A stretch of 64,000 nucleotides of DNA from Rhodanobacter denitrificans (GCA_017848855.1 JAFIHF010000034.1:44793-108792); one strand, 5' to 3'; shown: positions 26,150 through 35,346, numbered from the stretch's first letter. A program made the numbers and translations. Notes: generated by a model from the letters alone, not told the origin.

Positions 26150-27448
26150 ATGGCACTGCTCGTCGCTGGTCTATTCGCCGCGCCGGCTTTCGCGCAGGGC
26201 GCGCCCGGCATCGACAGCGGCGATACCGCGTGGATGCTCACCGCGTCCATGCTGGTGCTGATGATGACGATACCCGGCGTCGCGCTGTTCTACGGCGGCA
26301 TGGTGCGCGCGAAGAACCTGCTGTCGGTGATGATGCAGTGCTTCGCGGTCACCGCGCTGGTCACCGTGTTGTGGATCGTCTACGGCTACTCGCTGGCCTT
26401 CAGCACCGAGGGCATGCACGCCGGACTCACCAGTTGGCACTCCTTCATCGGCGGGCTGGACCGCGCGATGCTGGCCGGGCTCACGCCGGACTCGCGCTAC
26501 CAGACCGTGCCGGAAAGCGTGTACGTGATGTTCCAGCTCACCTTCGCCGCGATCACGCCGGCGCTGATCGTGGGCGCCTGGGCCGAACGCATGAAGTTCA
26601 GCGCGATGCTGTGGTTCTCCGCGCTGTGGCTCAGCCTCGTCTACCTGCCGATCGCGCACATGGTGTGGAGCGGCCCCGGCTCGCTGTTGGGCGACATGGG
26701 CGTGCTCGACTTCGCCGGCGGCACCGTGGTGCACATCAACGCCGGCATCGCCGGCCTGGTCGCCTGCCTGGTGCTCGGCAAGCGCCGCGGCTGGCCGCAC
26801 ACCCACATGCCGCCGCACAACCTCGGCTACACCGTGGTCGGCGCCAGCCTGCTGTGGCTGGGCTGGTTCGGCTTCAACGCCGGCTCGGCGGTGGCCGCGA
26901 ACGGCAGCGCCGGCATGGCGATGCTGGTGACCCAGATCGCCGCCGCCGCCGCCGCGATCGGCTGGACCGCGGTGGAATGGATCGCGCACAAGCGCGCCAG
27001 CGTGCTCGGCATCGCCTCCGGCGCGGTGGCCGGCCTGGTCGCGGTGACGCCCGCCGCCGGCACCTGCGGCCCCGGCGGCGCGCTGCTGATCGGCCTCGCC
27101 GCCGGCGCGATCAGCTTCTTCACCGCCACCCGGCTGAAGTATCGCCTCGGCTACGACGACACGCTGGACGTGTTCGGCGTGCACGCCATCGCCGGCATCG
27201 TCGGCGCCCTGCTCACCGGCCCGTTCGCCGCAGCCAGCCTCGGCGGCTACGGCCACGTCGATTCCGCCTGGCACCAGCTGTGGATCCAGGCCAAGGGCGT
27301 GGGCTTCACCATCGCCTGGAGCGCCGTGCTGAGCTTCGCGATCCTCAAGCTGCTCGACCGCGTGCTCGGCCTGCGCGTGGATGCGGAACAGGAGCAGATG
27401 GGGCTGGATCTCGCCGAGCACGAGGAGCGGGCGTACAACCTGAGCTGA
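26150..27448 (+). CDS. amtB: Ammonium transporter AmtB
   Basis: 432 residues from ATG at 26150, which gives a signal peptide (ALLVAGLFAAPAFA-Q) as in AmtB. Frame is open further upstream to an ATG at 26003 overlapping glnK, but that segment is made of dispersed GGGACTC repeat DNA and has no homology-like features. Eleven membrane helices follow. Twin pore histidines are in AGGTVVHINAG and DVFGVHAIAG; the Phe gate and GGMVRAKN entrance are present. Conducts ammonium and is blocked by GlnK. The start remains uncertain because of the repeat insertion in the 133-base gap. Confidence 0.92.
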   Translation: MALLVAGLFAAPAFAQGAPGIDSGDTAWMLTASMLVLMMTIPGVALFYGGMVRAKNLLSVMMQCFAVTALVTVLWIVYGYSLAFSTEGMHAGLTSWHSFIGGLDRAMLAGLTPDSRYQTVPESVYVMFQLTFAAITPALIVGAWAERMKFSAMLWFSALWLSLVYLPIAHMVWSGPGSLLGDMGVLDFAGGTVVHINAGIAGLVACLVLGKRRGWPHTHMPPHNLGYTVVGASLLWLGWFGFNAGSAVAANGSAGMAMLVTQIAAAAAAIGWTAVEWIAHKRASVLGIASGAVAGLVAVTPAAGTCGPGGALLIGLAAGAISFFTATRLKYRLGYDDTLDVFGVHAIAGIVGALLTGPFAAASLGGYGHVDSAWHQLWIQAKGVGFTIAWSAVLSFAILKLLDRVLGLRVDAEQEQMGLDLAEHEERAYNLS

Positions 27449-27474
27449 CTCGCAGCCATGGACGGCATGCGCAT

Positions 27475-28056
27475 TCAGCGCTCGCCATGGATGGCGACAT
27501 GCCCCCACATCAATCGCCACGCCAGCAGCACGCATATCGCCACACCCAGCGCCAGCATGGTCTTGCCGAGCTGCTGCTGGTCGCCCAGCAGGTAGTTGCT
27601 GCACAGGCGCACGGGCGAGACCGTGTACAGCCAGCCCAGCCGGAACGCCGTCGCGACGACCTCGAGCAGGAACACGCCGCGCACCACGAAACCCGCCCGC
27701 GGCCAGCTGAGCGCCAGCGGCATGCCGATCAGCCACGGCACGCCGAGGAATTTCGCCAGCGCGACCCACGGCACCTCCAGCGCCGCATCCAGCGTGCGCG
27801 GCAGCATCCAGAGCATCGCCGCCAGCGAGGCGAGCAGGAGCCCGCTGATGCCGCTGCGATTCCACGCCGCCAAGGCGGTGGCCGGGCGGTGCGCGAGGGA
27901 CGCCGCCATCCACCACCCGGCCAGCGCGAGCAGCGGGATCTGCACCAGCATCTGCAGCGTCATCGTGGCTTCGAGCGCGCGTTGAAGCGGCGGCACTGCC
28001 AGCGCCAGCCACAGCGCCCGGCCCAGCCATGCTTTCCAGCGCGCCGGCACGATCAT
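27475..28056 (-). CDS. Conserved membrane protein of the heme-copper oxidoreductase cluster (orf1-like)
   Basis: 193 residues, five or so membrane helices (for example LQMLVQIPLLALAGWWMAASL, ISGLLLASLAAMLWMLP, TMLALGVAICVLLAW). Conserved-looking loop SPVRLCSNYLLGDQQQLGK with a cysteine. Its ATG overlaps the SCO gene TGA (ATGA), so it is the fourth gene of the operon. In ammonia oxidisers an equivalent unnamed membrane protein follows senC in norSY-senC-orf1 clusters. Function unknown; assembly factor is a guess. The last codons (HVAIHGE) are written by an ATGGAT-core palindrome at 27483-27496. Confidence 0.75.
   Translation of the reverse strand: MIVPARWKAWLGRALWLALAVPPLQRALEATMTLQMLVQIPLLALAGWWMAASLAHRPATALAAWNRSGISGLLLASLAAMLWMLPRTLDAALEVPWVALAKFLGVPWLIGMPLALSWPRAGFVVRGVFLLEVVATAFRLGWLYTVSPVRLCSNYLLGDQQQLGKTMLALGVAICVLLAWRLMWGHVAIHGER
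27483..27496. repeat. ATGGAT-core palindrome inside a gene end (arms CGCC/GGCG)
   Basis: CGCC-ATGGAT-GGCG, lying in the last codons of the membrane-protein gene. Member of the fixed-core hairpin family; a degenerate relative CAGCCATGGACGGC lies just before it. Confidence 0.75.
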
Positions 28057-28670
28057 GGCCGCGCCCCCTGGAACACGTACCGCGCCGCCTCATCCGGTGC
28101 GGACCAGTCCGTGATCGCCACCAGCCGCCCGCGCGGATCGACCACGGCGATCGCGGCGTTGTGCACGTAGCCGCCGAGCCCGTCGGGGATCGCGGTCACG
28201 CCGAACACCTGCTTCAGCGCTTCGAGATCCGCGGCGTTCAGCGGACGCGCCGCGATCCAGCCCGCGCCGCGGTCGCCCGAGCGGTGCTGGTAGGCGGCCA
28301 GTTGTGCCGGCGCGTCGTGCGCCGGATCGAAGCTGATGCTGAGCAGCAGCGCCCGGCCCGCCGCGATCGGCCGGGCCAGGCGATCCTGCAGTTGCGCGAA
28401 TTCGCTGCCCTGCACGCTGCAGTACGTGATGCAGCGGGTGTAGATGAAATCCACCAGCAGCCAACGCCCGCGCAGGCCGCCGAGCTCGACGATGCGGCCG
28501 TCGGCGGCCTGCAGCGACAGCGATGGCAGCCTGCGCGGATGCTCGCGCACCGCGATGCGGCGCGCGGTTTCGCTGGTGAAGGCCCGGAAGCCGTCGGTGG
28601 CGGCGGCGAGCGCCGCGATCCCGGCCGCGAGGATCAGCAAACTAGCCAGCAGCGTCTTGAGCGCGGACAC
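28053..28670 (-). CDS. SCO1/SenC/PrrC family copper chaperone
   Basis: 205 residues. One N-terminal membrane anchor (4-24), then a thioredoxin-fold domain in the periplasm. Copper ligands C80-x3-C84 (TRCITYC) and the distal H170 (GYVHNAAIAVVDPRG). SCO proteins deliver copper to the CuA centre of subunit II, which is encoded in the same operon. Overlaps the end of subunit I by 29 bases and the next gene by 4. Confidence 0.9.
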   Translation of the reverse strand: MSALKTLLASLLILAAGIAALAAATDGFRAFTSETARRIAVREHPRRLPSLSLQAADGRIVELGGLRGRWLLVDFIYTRCITYCSVQGSEFAQLQDRLARPIAAGRALLLSISFDPAHDAPAQLAAYQHRSGDRGAGWIAARPLNAADLEALKQVFGVTAIPDGLGGYVHNAAIAVVDPRGRLVAITDWSAPDEAARYVFQGARP

Positions 28671-30141
28671 CGGAAGCTCCGAGCCGCGGCGCGCGCAACA
28701 GACCGACGGTGATCCGGACCGCGAAGTACAGCATCGCCAGCACCACCAGGATCGCGCCGATCGAGCCGAGCCGGTCGGTGGGCGTCCACGCGTCCAGATG
28801 CTCGGCCATGCGCCGCGGCACGCTCAAGTGGCCGGCATCGAGGAAGGCGAACACGAAGATCAGGCCGCCGACCAGGTAGATCGGGAAACCCAGCTTGTCC
28901 GCGCCCGAGTTCGGCGGCGCGTGCGCGCGGCTGCCGATCTCGTGGAACATCAGCGCCAGCACCATCGCCAGCACGCCGAGCAGCAGGTAGAAATGGAAAT
29001 GCCCCGGCACCCATTGGGTGTTGTGCATCACCAGGTTGATGCGGATCGTGCCGTCCATGATCGCCGGCACGATGCCCGCCGCCCAGCCGAACACCGACAG
29101 CACCATCAGCCTGGACGGCATCGTCCAGCGCATGCCCGAACGGTTGATGTTGCTGAGCGCGCCGTAGGCGGTCACCACGAACACCGGGAACCCGGCGCCC
29201 CACGACACCACCTGGCCGATGATCGCCAGCCAGCGCGGCTGCGCGAAGTCCATCAGCAGGTGGTGGGGAAACACGATGATCACGAACAGGGTGCTCACCG
29301 CCCACGACCACAGGAACGGCCGCGAGACGGGGTACGGCTTGCCGCTGTAGCGCGGCAGCAGCTCGTACACGGCGATCACGCCCATGTAGATCGTGGCGTT
29401 GATGTACATGTGCCCGAACCAGTAGATCAGGTTCTTCGCCACCAGCGCGTTGAGCAGCACCGTCGGATAGAAGATGTTGATCAGGCTCATCACCAGCACC
29501 ACCGCGCCGGCCAGGATGCCCAGCGAGTTCGCGATGATCACCATGGTGCCGGCGACCACCGCCTTCGGATGGGCGGGGTCGATCTTGCCGCCGAACAGCC
29601 ATGGCAGGCCCAGCGCGCGCCCCAGGTTGCCGTGCACCTTGATGATGCCCGCCGCACCGTCGAGGTAGAACAGCAGCGAGCCGACGCCGATCAGCAGATA
29701 GCCCAGCATGAACAGCGCCGCCGTGTCCGAGGTCCACAAGCCCATCCCGCGCACCGGCAGCGGATACAGGAACGTCCACAGCGCGCCGTAGCCGCCGACG
29801 AAGATCGACAGGATGATGCACACCGCACCGAGCATGAACAGCACGTAGTTCGCCACGAACGCCCACAGGTGCAGCCGCACGTATTTGCGCAGGAAGAACC
29901 ACATCACCGCGGTCGTCGCCAGCGCCATGGTGCCGACCATGCCCGCGCCGTGCATGGACAGCAATTCGTAGAACAGGTTAGGCGGCACGCTCAGCCACTT
30001 CGCCTGGGCCATGCGCATGGTCAGCCCCACCAGCATCATCAGCACGAACAAGGCCAGGGCGCTGATGAGGTAGAGGTTGAACGCGGCCCGTTCGCCGCCC
30101 GCAAGCCGCTCGTCGTCCGGATACAGCGTGAGTGAGGCCAT
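28642..30141 (-). CDS. Heme-copper oxidoreductase subunit I, B-family; probable sNOR-type nitric oxide reductase
   Basis: 499 residues with about 13 membrane helices. Heme and copper ligands are complete: H64 and H383 (low-spin heme), H381 (high-spin heme), H244, H293 and H294 (CuB). The position four residues after H244, which in oxygen-reducing B-family enzymes is the cross-linked tyrosine (GHPxVY), is N248 here (GHMYINATIY). Loss of that tyrosine is a mark of nitric oxide reductases derived from oxidases. The operon order (CuA subunit, subunit I, SCO, membrane protein) matches the genes of norSY-senC-orf1. Automatic annotation would call it cbb3-type or ba3-type cytochrome c oxidase subunit I. 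ATG at 30141 follows GGGAAG, two bases after the subunit II stop. Confidence 0.8.
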   Translation of the reverse strand: MASLTLYPDDERLAGGERAAFNLYLISALALFVLMMLVGLTMRMAQAKWLSVPPNLFYELLSMHGAGMVGTMALATTAVMWFFLRKYVRLHLWAFVANYVLFMLGAVCIILSIFVGGYGALWTFLYPLPVRGMGLWTSDTAALFMLGYLLIGVGSLLFYLDGAAGIIKVHGNLGRALGLPWLFGGKIDPAHPKAVVAGTMVIIANSLGILAGAVVLVMSLINIFYPTVLLNALVAKNLIYWFGHMYINATIYMGVIAVYELLPRYSGKPYPVSRPFLWSWAVSTLFVIIVFPHHLLMDFAQPRWLAIIGQVVSWGAGFPVFVVTAYGALSNINRSGMRWTMPSRLMVLSVFGWAAGIVPAIMDGTIRINLVMHNTQWVPGHFHFYLLLGVLAMVLALMFHEIGSRAHAPPNSGADKLGFPIYLVGGLIFVFAFLDAGHLSVPRRMAEHLDAWTPTDRLGSIGAILVVLAMLYFAVRITVGLLRAPRLGASGVRAQDAAG

Positions 30142-30143
30142 GG

Positions 30144-30689
30144 TCACTTCCCTCCGGGCGCGACCACCTGGATCGTGGTCCGCATCGGCGCATGCGCGAG
30201 CCCGCAGTATTCGAGGCATTGCACGGTGTAGGTACCCGGCTGGCGGAACGCGTACAACAGCTTGTTCGTGAAGCCGGGCATCGCCTGGGTCTGGGCCACG
30301 ATGCGGCCGTCGGGCGCGTAGATGGCGAAGCCGTGATTGACGTCGGCGCTGGTGACGCGGAACTCCACCGTGCTGCCGGCCTGCACCGTGTCCGGCGTGA
30401 TCTGCCACGACCACTGCCGCCCGACCACCTCCACGACCTGCGGCGCGCCGAGCTCGGCATGCTGCGGCGGGATCGGGAAGCGATGCAGGGTGGCCCAGCT
30501 GCCGGCGACGAAGCCGACCAGCAACACCGCGAACAGCCACGCCTGCAGCACGTGAGCCGTATGGGTGGACTTGCGTGTCGCCACCTCGTCGGCCGGCTTG
30601 CCCGCCTGGGCGACGACGTAGATGAAGCCCACGGCGACCAGTCCCATCCCCACCAGGACCAGCGTCCAAACGACATTCTGGAAGATCAC
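30144..30689 (-). CDS. Heme-copper oxidoreductase subunit II with CuA site (NorY-like)
   Basis: 181 residues from GTG at 30689, which has GGGAG seven bases upstream; longer readings upstream lack features. Two membrane helices (about 7-28 and 49-67) then a cupredoxin domain. All CuA ligands are present: H119 (VNHGFAIY), C158, C162, H166 and M169 with the bridging E160 carbonyl residue (QCLEYCGLAHAPM). W93/W95 region QWSW near the cytochrome c docking site. It receives electrons from cytochrome c and passes them to subunit I. First gene of the operon. Confidence 0.88.
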   Translation of the reverse strand: MIFQNVVWTLVLVGMGLVAVGFIYVVAQAGKPADEVATRKSTHTAHVLQAWLFAVLLVGFVAGSWATLHRFPIPPQHAELGAPQVVEVVGRQWSWQITPDTVQAGSTVEFRVTSADVNHGFAIYAPDGRIVAQTQAMPGFTNKLLYAFRQPGTYTVQCLEYCGLAHAPMRTTIQVVAPGGK

Positions 30690-30876
30690 GACACGCTCCC
30701 GCCGTCGCTGCTCCCTACTCCCTACGCCGCACCGAATCCGCTTGTCAATGCGATATGCGTGAAGCCCGTTTCCCGGATGCCGGGAGGGAATCGAACCGCC
30801 GCCCTTCCCGCTGCCGAAACCCCGGAAGCCGGCAGCGAGGCCCACTGCCGGGGCGATGGCAACTATCATCGCCGCG

Positions 30877-31887
30877 ATGCACACCCCCGACCGCACCGCC
30901 GCCCGCCTCGCCTGGACCCGCGCCACGCTGGGCGATCCCGCGCTCACGCTGGAGCCCGCCTCCGCCGACGCCAGCTTCCGCAGCTACTGGCGCACCACGC
31001 ACGCGGGGCAGAGCTGGATCGTGATGGACTCGCCGCCGGAGCGCGAAGACCCACGCCCGTGGCTGGCGATCGGCGCACGCCTCGCCGCCGCCGGCCTGCA
31101 CGTGCCGAAGGTCGCGGCGCAGGACTTGCAGCAAGGCTTCCTGCTGATCGAGGACCTGGGCTCGCGGCTGTATCTCGACGTGCTGGACGACGCGAACGCG
31201 GACCGGCTCTACGGCGACGCGATGGACGCGCTGCTGGTGATGCAGACGAAGGTGGCCTGCGCGGACCTGCCGCCGTTCGACCACCAGGTGCTGGTGAACG
31301 GGCTGGAGGTGATGCCCAAGTGGTTCCTCGAACGCCATCTCGGCCACACGCCGAGCTGCGAGGAATGGGACGTGCTGGAAGCGGCGTTCGACGTGATCGT
31401 CCGCAACGCGCTGGCGCAGCCACGCGTGTTCGTGCACCGCGACTACCACAGCCGCAACCTGCTGCTGGTGGATGACAACAATCCGGGCATCCTGGATTTC
31501 CAGGGCGCGCTGCACGGCCCGCTCACCTACGACCTCGCCTCGCTGCTGCGCGACGCCTACATCGCCTGGCCGCGCGAACGCGTGGCGGCCTGGGTGGAGT
31601 CCTATCGATTGCGCCTGCGCCATGCCGGCGCGATCGGCCACGACATCGACGCCACGCGCTTCCTGCGCTGGTTCGACCTCACCGGCCTGCACCGCCACGT
31701 GCGCGTGCTGGGCCAGTTCTACCGGCTGTGGTACCGCGACGGCAAACCGGGCTACCTCAAGGACGTGCCGCAGGTGTATCGCTACGTGATCGAGGTGGCG
31801 CGCAGTTACCCCGAGCTGGCGGCATTCGCGGCCTTGCTGGAGCGCCATGCGGCGGGCCGCGATTTGACGCAGGTGGCGGCAGCATGA
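30877..31887 (+). CDS. amgK: Anomeric N-acetylmuramate/N-acetylglucosamine kinase AmgK
   Basis: 336 residues from ATG at 30877 (an ATG at 30856 would add 7). Aminoglycoside-phosphotransferase-like kinase with catalytic loop VFVHRDYHSRNLLLVDD and metal-binding GILDFQGALHGPLTYDLASLLRD, the pattern typical of AmgK. It phosphorylates free MurNAc at the anomeric carbon. MurU, the next enzyme, is encoded 426 bases downstream on the same strand, supporting the assignment. Pathway gives intrinsic fosfomycin tolerance by bypassing MurA. Confidence 0.88.
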   Translation: MHTPDRTAARLAWTRATLGDPALTLEPASADASFRSYWRTTHAGQSWIVMDSPPEREDPRPWLAIGARLAAAGLHVPKVAAQDLQQGFLLIEDLGSRLYLDVLDDANADRLYGDAMDALLVMQTKVACADLPPFDHQVLVNGLEVMPKWFLERHLGHTPSCEEWDVLEAAFDVIVRNALAQPRVFVHRDYHSRNLLLVDDNNPGILDFQGALHGPLTYDLASLLRDAYIAWPRERVAAWVESYRLRLRHAGAIGHDIDATRFLRWFDLTGLHRHVRVLGQFYRLWYRDGKPGYLKDVPQVYRYVIEVARSYPELAAFAALLERHAAGRDLTQVAAA

Positions 31888-32313
31888 TGGGAATGCCGCG
31901 ATCTTTCACACCCGTCACTTCGGCGAACACCTGCTGTCGTCGGGAATATTTCGCCGCCGTCTTTCTCCCCTCTCCCACCGGGAGAGGGGTCGGGGGTGAG
32001 GGTACGGACTTGCCGCGCCACTTCGCTCCGCCCGAACCCTCACCCGCCTGGATTCGCGCCATCCATGGCGCTCACCCCTACGGGGCCGGCTGCGCCGTTC
32101 CGCAGGCGCGTCAGCGCCTGCAGGTCGGCACCCTCTCCCGGAGGGAGAGGGATTCACCAATCAGCGCCCGCGCGAATTCATGTCGCTCGGCTTCGTTGTT
32201 CAAGGCGAGAGCCTGCGGCGCCTGGAGTCTGCGAACTGGAACATCGAATATTCCGGACAGCAGTGGGCGAAAGCCGGAATGACGACAAAAGACAATCGGC
32301 ACAGGGCCAGGCC
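31888..32313. other. 426-base gap between amgK and murU filled with dispersed repeats
   Basis: No gene seen. It contains the hairpin at 31969-32003 (CCCCTCTCCC-ACC-GGGAGAGGGG with tail), an inverted CCCTCACCCGCC stretch at about 32036, the ATCCAT palindrome at 32056-32071, a CCCTCTCCC/GGGAGAGGG stem at about 32131-32150, and a GGAATGACGA remnant at about 32276 of the CTGGATTCC repeat. The repeats split what is often a tight amgK-murU pair. Confidence 0.75.
32056..32071. repeat. ATCCAT-core palindrome (arms GCGCC/GGCGC)
   Basis: GCGCC-ATCCAT-GGCGC, a perfect member of the fixed-core hairpin family, located between amgK and murU. Confidence 0.8.
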
Positions 32314-33018
32314 ATGAGGCACGCACTGATCTTCGCCGCGGGGCTGGGCGAGCGCATGCGGCCGCTCACCGACCACACGCCGAAACCCTTGCTTCGCGCA
32401 GGCGGCAAGCCGCTGATCGTGTGGCATCTGGAGAAGCTCGCCGCGATCGGCGTGAATTACGTGGCGATCAACACCTCGCACCTCGCCGAACAGTTTCCTG
32501 CCGCGCTGGGCGACGGCTCGCGCTGGGGCCTGCGCATCCGCTACGTGTACGAAGGCCCGACTCCGCTGGAAACCGGCGGCGGCCTGCTCAACGCGCTGCC
32601 GCTGCTGGGGCCGGAGCCGGTGCTGGCGATCAGCGGCGACGTATGGTGCGACGCCGACTTCGCCGCCCTGCCCGCCGAGCCGGCAGGCGATGCCCACCTG
32701 CTGATGGTGGCGAATCCCGCGCACCATCCCGACGGCGATTTCCGGCTGGACGCACAAGGCCGGCTGCATGCCGACGGCGCGCCGCGACTCACCTACAGCG
32801 GCATCGGCGTGTTCCGCCGCGAACTGCTGGACGGCTGGCGCGCGGCGGTGGGCGACGCCGCGGGCGTCGAGGCGAAGCCGCCGCGTTTCAAGCTGCGGCC
32901 GCTGCTGGAAGCGGCGATGGCGCGCAGCACGCTGGCCGGCTCACTGCATCGCGGCCGCTGGACCGACGTGGGCACGCCGCAGCGGCTGGCGCAGCTGGAC
33001 GCCGAACTCGCCGGCTGA
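32314..33018 (+). CDS. murU: N-acetylmuramate alpha-1-phosphate uridylyltransferase MurU
   Basis: 234 residues, the length of MurU. Nucleotidyltransferase signature ALIFAAGLGERMRPLTDHTPKPLL at the N-terminus, with G-x-G-x-R and the PKPLL lysine, then ETGGGLLNALPLLG and the metal-site ISGDVWCDADF, and a final GRWTDVGTPQRLAQL. Converts MurNAc-1-P and UTP to UDP-MurNAc. ATG at 32314 is preceded by a weak GGGCCAGG. Sequence is shorter than general hexose-1-P nucleotidyltransferases such as RmlA, and the amgK context supports MurU. Confidence 0.88.
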   Translation: MRHALIFAAGLGERMRPLTDHTPKPLLRAGGKPLIVWHLEKLAAIGVNYVAINTSHLAEQFPAALGDGSRWGLRIRYVYEGPTPLETGGGLLNALPLLGPEPVLAISGDVWCDADFAALPAEPAGDAHLLMVANPAHHPDGDFRLDAQGRLHADGAPRLTYSGIGVFRRELLDGWRAAVGDAAGVEAKPPRFKLRPLLEAAMARSTLAGSLHRGRWTDVGTPQRLAQLDAELAG

Positions 33019-33036
33019 GCCGGATCGCGCGCGGCG

Positions 33037-35346
33037 TCAGCCGCGGCGCATGGCCGCGAGCAAGGCGCGCTGGCGGTCGCGATGGGCGCGCGCCAGGCGG
33101 TCCAGCGCCTGGAAGTCCGGACGGTTGCGCAGCCGCGCATAGAGCGGATCGCGCTCCGCCAGATACCACCAGCGGTAGAACTGGCCGTTCGCCACGCTGT
33201 AGCGCAGCTCCTGCACCGCCTGCTCGTCGTCGCCCAGCACCATGAACGCCGCCGCGCGCTCGCGGCTGAACCAGTGCGGGGCACGCCCGAGGCCGTGCGC
33301 ATCCACCAGCGCCAGGGTCGACTGCGCCAGCCGGCGCCCCTGCTCGGGCTTGCCCGCCAGCAGCAGCGTATGCGCATGGACCAGCGCATAGCCGCGGTAC
33401 GCCATCGGAAACCGGGCCGCGTGCACGGCCTGCACCGATTGCAGCAGGCCCAGCGCCGACGCGAAATCCCCGCTGGCGATCGCCGCATCGCGGATCGCCT
33501 GCGCCTTCGCCGCCTGCGGCCCCTTGTCCGGCCACTCCGCCGGCGCCAGCCCCTTGAGCGCCGCGGCCGCCTGCGCGGCGTCGCCGCGGTATTGCGCCAG
33601 CTCCATGGTCGCCTCCGGCGGTGGCGACGGGCCGAGGGCCGCGGCGGCAGCGGCCGGATCGCCGAGGTCGAGATAGATGTCGCGCGCCAGCCATCTGGCT
33701 TCGACCAACTCGGGATCGACCGCGATGACCCGCTCGGCAAGCCGCGCCGCCTCGGCAAAGCGGCCGCTGAATTCCCAGTTGGAATAGGCCAGCTGGTAGA
33801 GCGCCGCCGACTGATTGGGGTTGATCTCCAGCAACTCGCGCACCAGCCGGTCGTGCTCGGCCACATCGCTGCGCTCGACCATGACGAAGAACGCCTGCAT
33901 CAGGCACGGTTGGGGTGCCAGCGGATCGATCCGGCGCGCCTGCTCGACCGTCTCGATCGCCTCGCCGGTGCGCGAGTTGGCATACAGGAATTGGGCATAG
34001 CGCACGTGGCCGTCGCCGTCGTTGGGCGCCAGCGCCAGGCCCTTGCGGTACAGCGCCTCGGCCGCCACGGGATCGCGCGTGAGCCGGGCCTGTCCGATCC
34101 ACGCCTCGCCCAATTCGGGATCCAGCTCCAGCGCACGCTCGAAGGCCTTGCCGGCCTCCTGCCGCAAGCCGGCATCGCGGCTCGCGTCGTCGCCGGTCTG
34201 TCGTACGAGCGCCCGACCCAGCTCCAGGTAGGCTCGTGCGAAAACCGGATCCAGGATCGTGGCACGCCGGAACAGCTCGGCCGCAAGCGCGGCGTTGTCA
34301 TGGTAGTCGTCCAGCTGCCGCAGGCCCTGCCGGTAGGCCTCGTAGGCGTCGAGCCTGGCCAAGCCGCCAGCGGCCGGCAGTGCGGACGGCGCCGGCGGCG
34401 GGATCCCGAACGCTCCGGCGACGCGCTGCGAAACCTCGTCGCGGATCGCGGCGGCATCGGCCAACGGCCGCTCGTAGCCTTGCGACCAGAGCACCCGCCC
34501 GGACGATGCATCGACCAACTGCAGGGCGACGTGCAGTTGCCCGTCTCTCAGCACGGTGCCGCCACGCAGCAGGAACGGCGCGTGCTGCCGGCGCCCGGCC
34601 AGGCGCGCGTCGGCAGCGGCCACGCCTGCCGCCGAGTCGCTCGCGATCACGGTCAGGCCACCGAGGCGCGCGAGGCGATCGTGGATCAGCTCGGTCATTT
34701 CCTGCGCCAGCAGCGCGCCGTTTCGATCGCGTTCCGGCGCCTGCAAGGGCAGCACGGCCAAGGTCGGCCGGTTCGCCGGCGCCCCGGGCGGCACCGCAGC
34801 CGGCCGCCGGTGGCCGAGCAGCAGCGTCAGGCAGGCCAGCAGCGCCAGCGCCGCCAGCCGCACCGGCCTGCTCCAGCGGCGTGCGGAAGCCGGCGGGGGC
34901 GCCGCCGGCACCGGCTCGGGGTCGCCGGGTACGGATGCCGGCAGTGCGGCCGGCGTCAGCGGCTCCGGGTCGAGCGGCGACACCGGCGCGATCAGGCGAT
35001 AGCCCTTGGTCGGCACGGTGGCGATGTAGGTCGGCACCCTGGGATCGTCGCCGAGCGCGCGGCGCAGCTGGGCGATGCAGCGGTAGACGGGGTTGTCGCC
35101 CATCGGCCGCCCCAGCCAGACCGCCTCGATCAGCTCGCCGGCGCCGACCACCCGGCCCGGATGCCGGACCAGGTACATCAGCACCGCCATGGTCTTGGGC
35201 TCCAGCGCGGTTTCGCCGTGGGGCGCGACGATGCGGTCCAGGTCGGCCTCGACCCGGCAGGCGCCGATCCGTACCCGCGACGGCTCGCTCCGGCCGGCCG
35301 CGCCGGCGGAATCGGTCGACGAGCCGACTTCCCCCATCCGTTTCAT
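33037..35346 (-). CDS. Membrane-anchored winged-helix regulator with TPR-type periplasmic domain (CadC-like)
   Basis: 769 residues from ATG at 35346, which has AGAGG upstream. OmpR/PhoB-type winged helix at about 25-120 (VRIGACRVEADLDRIV, LEPKTMAVLMYLVRHPGRVV, VYRCIAQLRRALGDDP, VPTKGYRLIAPV). Pro/Ala-rich linker, one membrane helix near 162-180 (RLAALALLACLTLLLGH), then an adenylate-cyclase-associated LAVLPLQ type segment (197-310) and many TPR units from about 325 to the end. No receiver domain. Transmembrane one-component regulators of this design sense periplasmic signals. Divergent from a small secreted protein, which is a natural candidate target. Confidence 0.82.
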   Translation of the reverse strand: MKRMGEVGSSTDSAGAAGRSEPSRVRIGACRVEADLDRIVAPHGETALEPKTMAVLMYLVRHPGRVVGAGELIEAVWLGRPMGDNPVYRCIAQLRRALGDDPRVPTYIATVPTKGYRLIAPVSPLDPEPLTPAALPASVPGDPEPVPAAPPPASARRWSRPVRLAALALLACLTLLLGHRRPAAVPPGAPANRPTLAVLPLQAPERDRNGALLAQEMTELIHDRLARLGGLTVIASDSAAGVAAADARLAGRRQHAPFLLRGGTVLRDGQLHVALQLVDASSGRVLWSQGYERPLADAAAIRDEVSQRVAGAFGIPPPAPSALPAAGGLARLDAYEAYRQGLRQLDDYHDNAALAAELFRRATILDPVFARAYLELGRALVRQTGDDASRDAGLRQEAGKAFERALELDPELGEAWIGQARLTRDPVAAEALYRKGLALAPNDGDGHVRYAQFLYANSRTGEAIETVEQARRIDPLAPQPCLMQAFFVMVERSDVAEHDRLVRELLEINPNQSAALYQLAYSNWEFSGRFAEAARLAERVIAVDPELVEARWLARDIYLDLGDPAAAAAALGPSPPPEATMELAQYRGDAAQAAAALKGLAPAEWPDKGPQAAKAQAIRDAAIASGDFASALGLLQSVQAVHAARFPMAYRGYALVHAHTLLLAGKPEQGRRLAQSTLALVDAHGLGRAPHWFSRERAAAFMVLGDDEQAVQELRYSVANGQFYRWWYLAERDPLYARLRNRPDFQALDRLARAHRDRQRALLAAMRRG

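Noticed and set aside
30690-30855. FNR/NnrR-type box or NsrR site ahead of the putative sNOR operon
   Set aside because: TTGACAAGC is present on the coding strand, but the matching half ATCAA at proper spacing is missing. A -35-like TTGACA without a good -10 is all that is seen.
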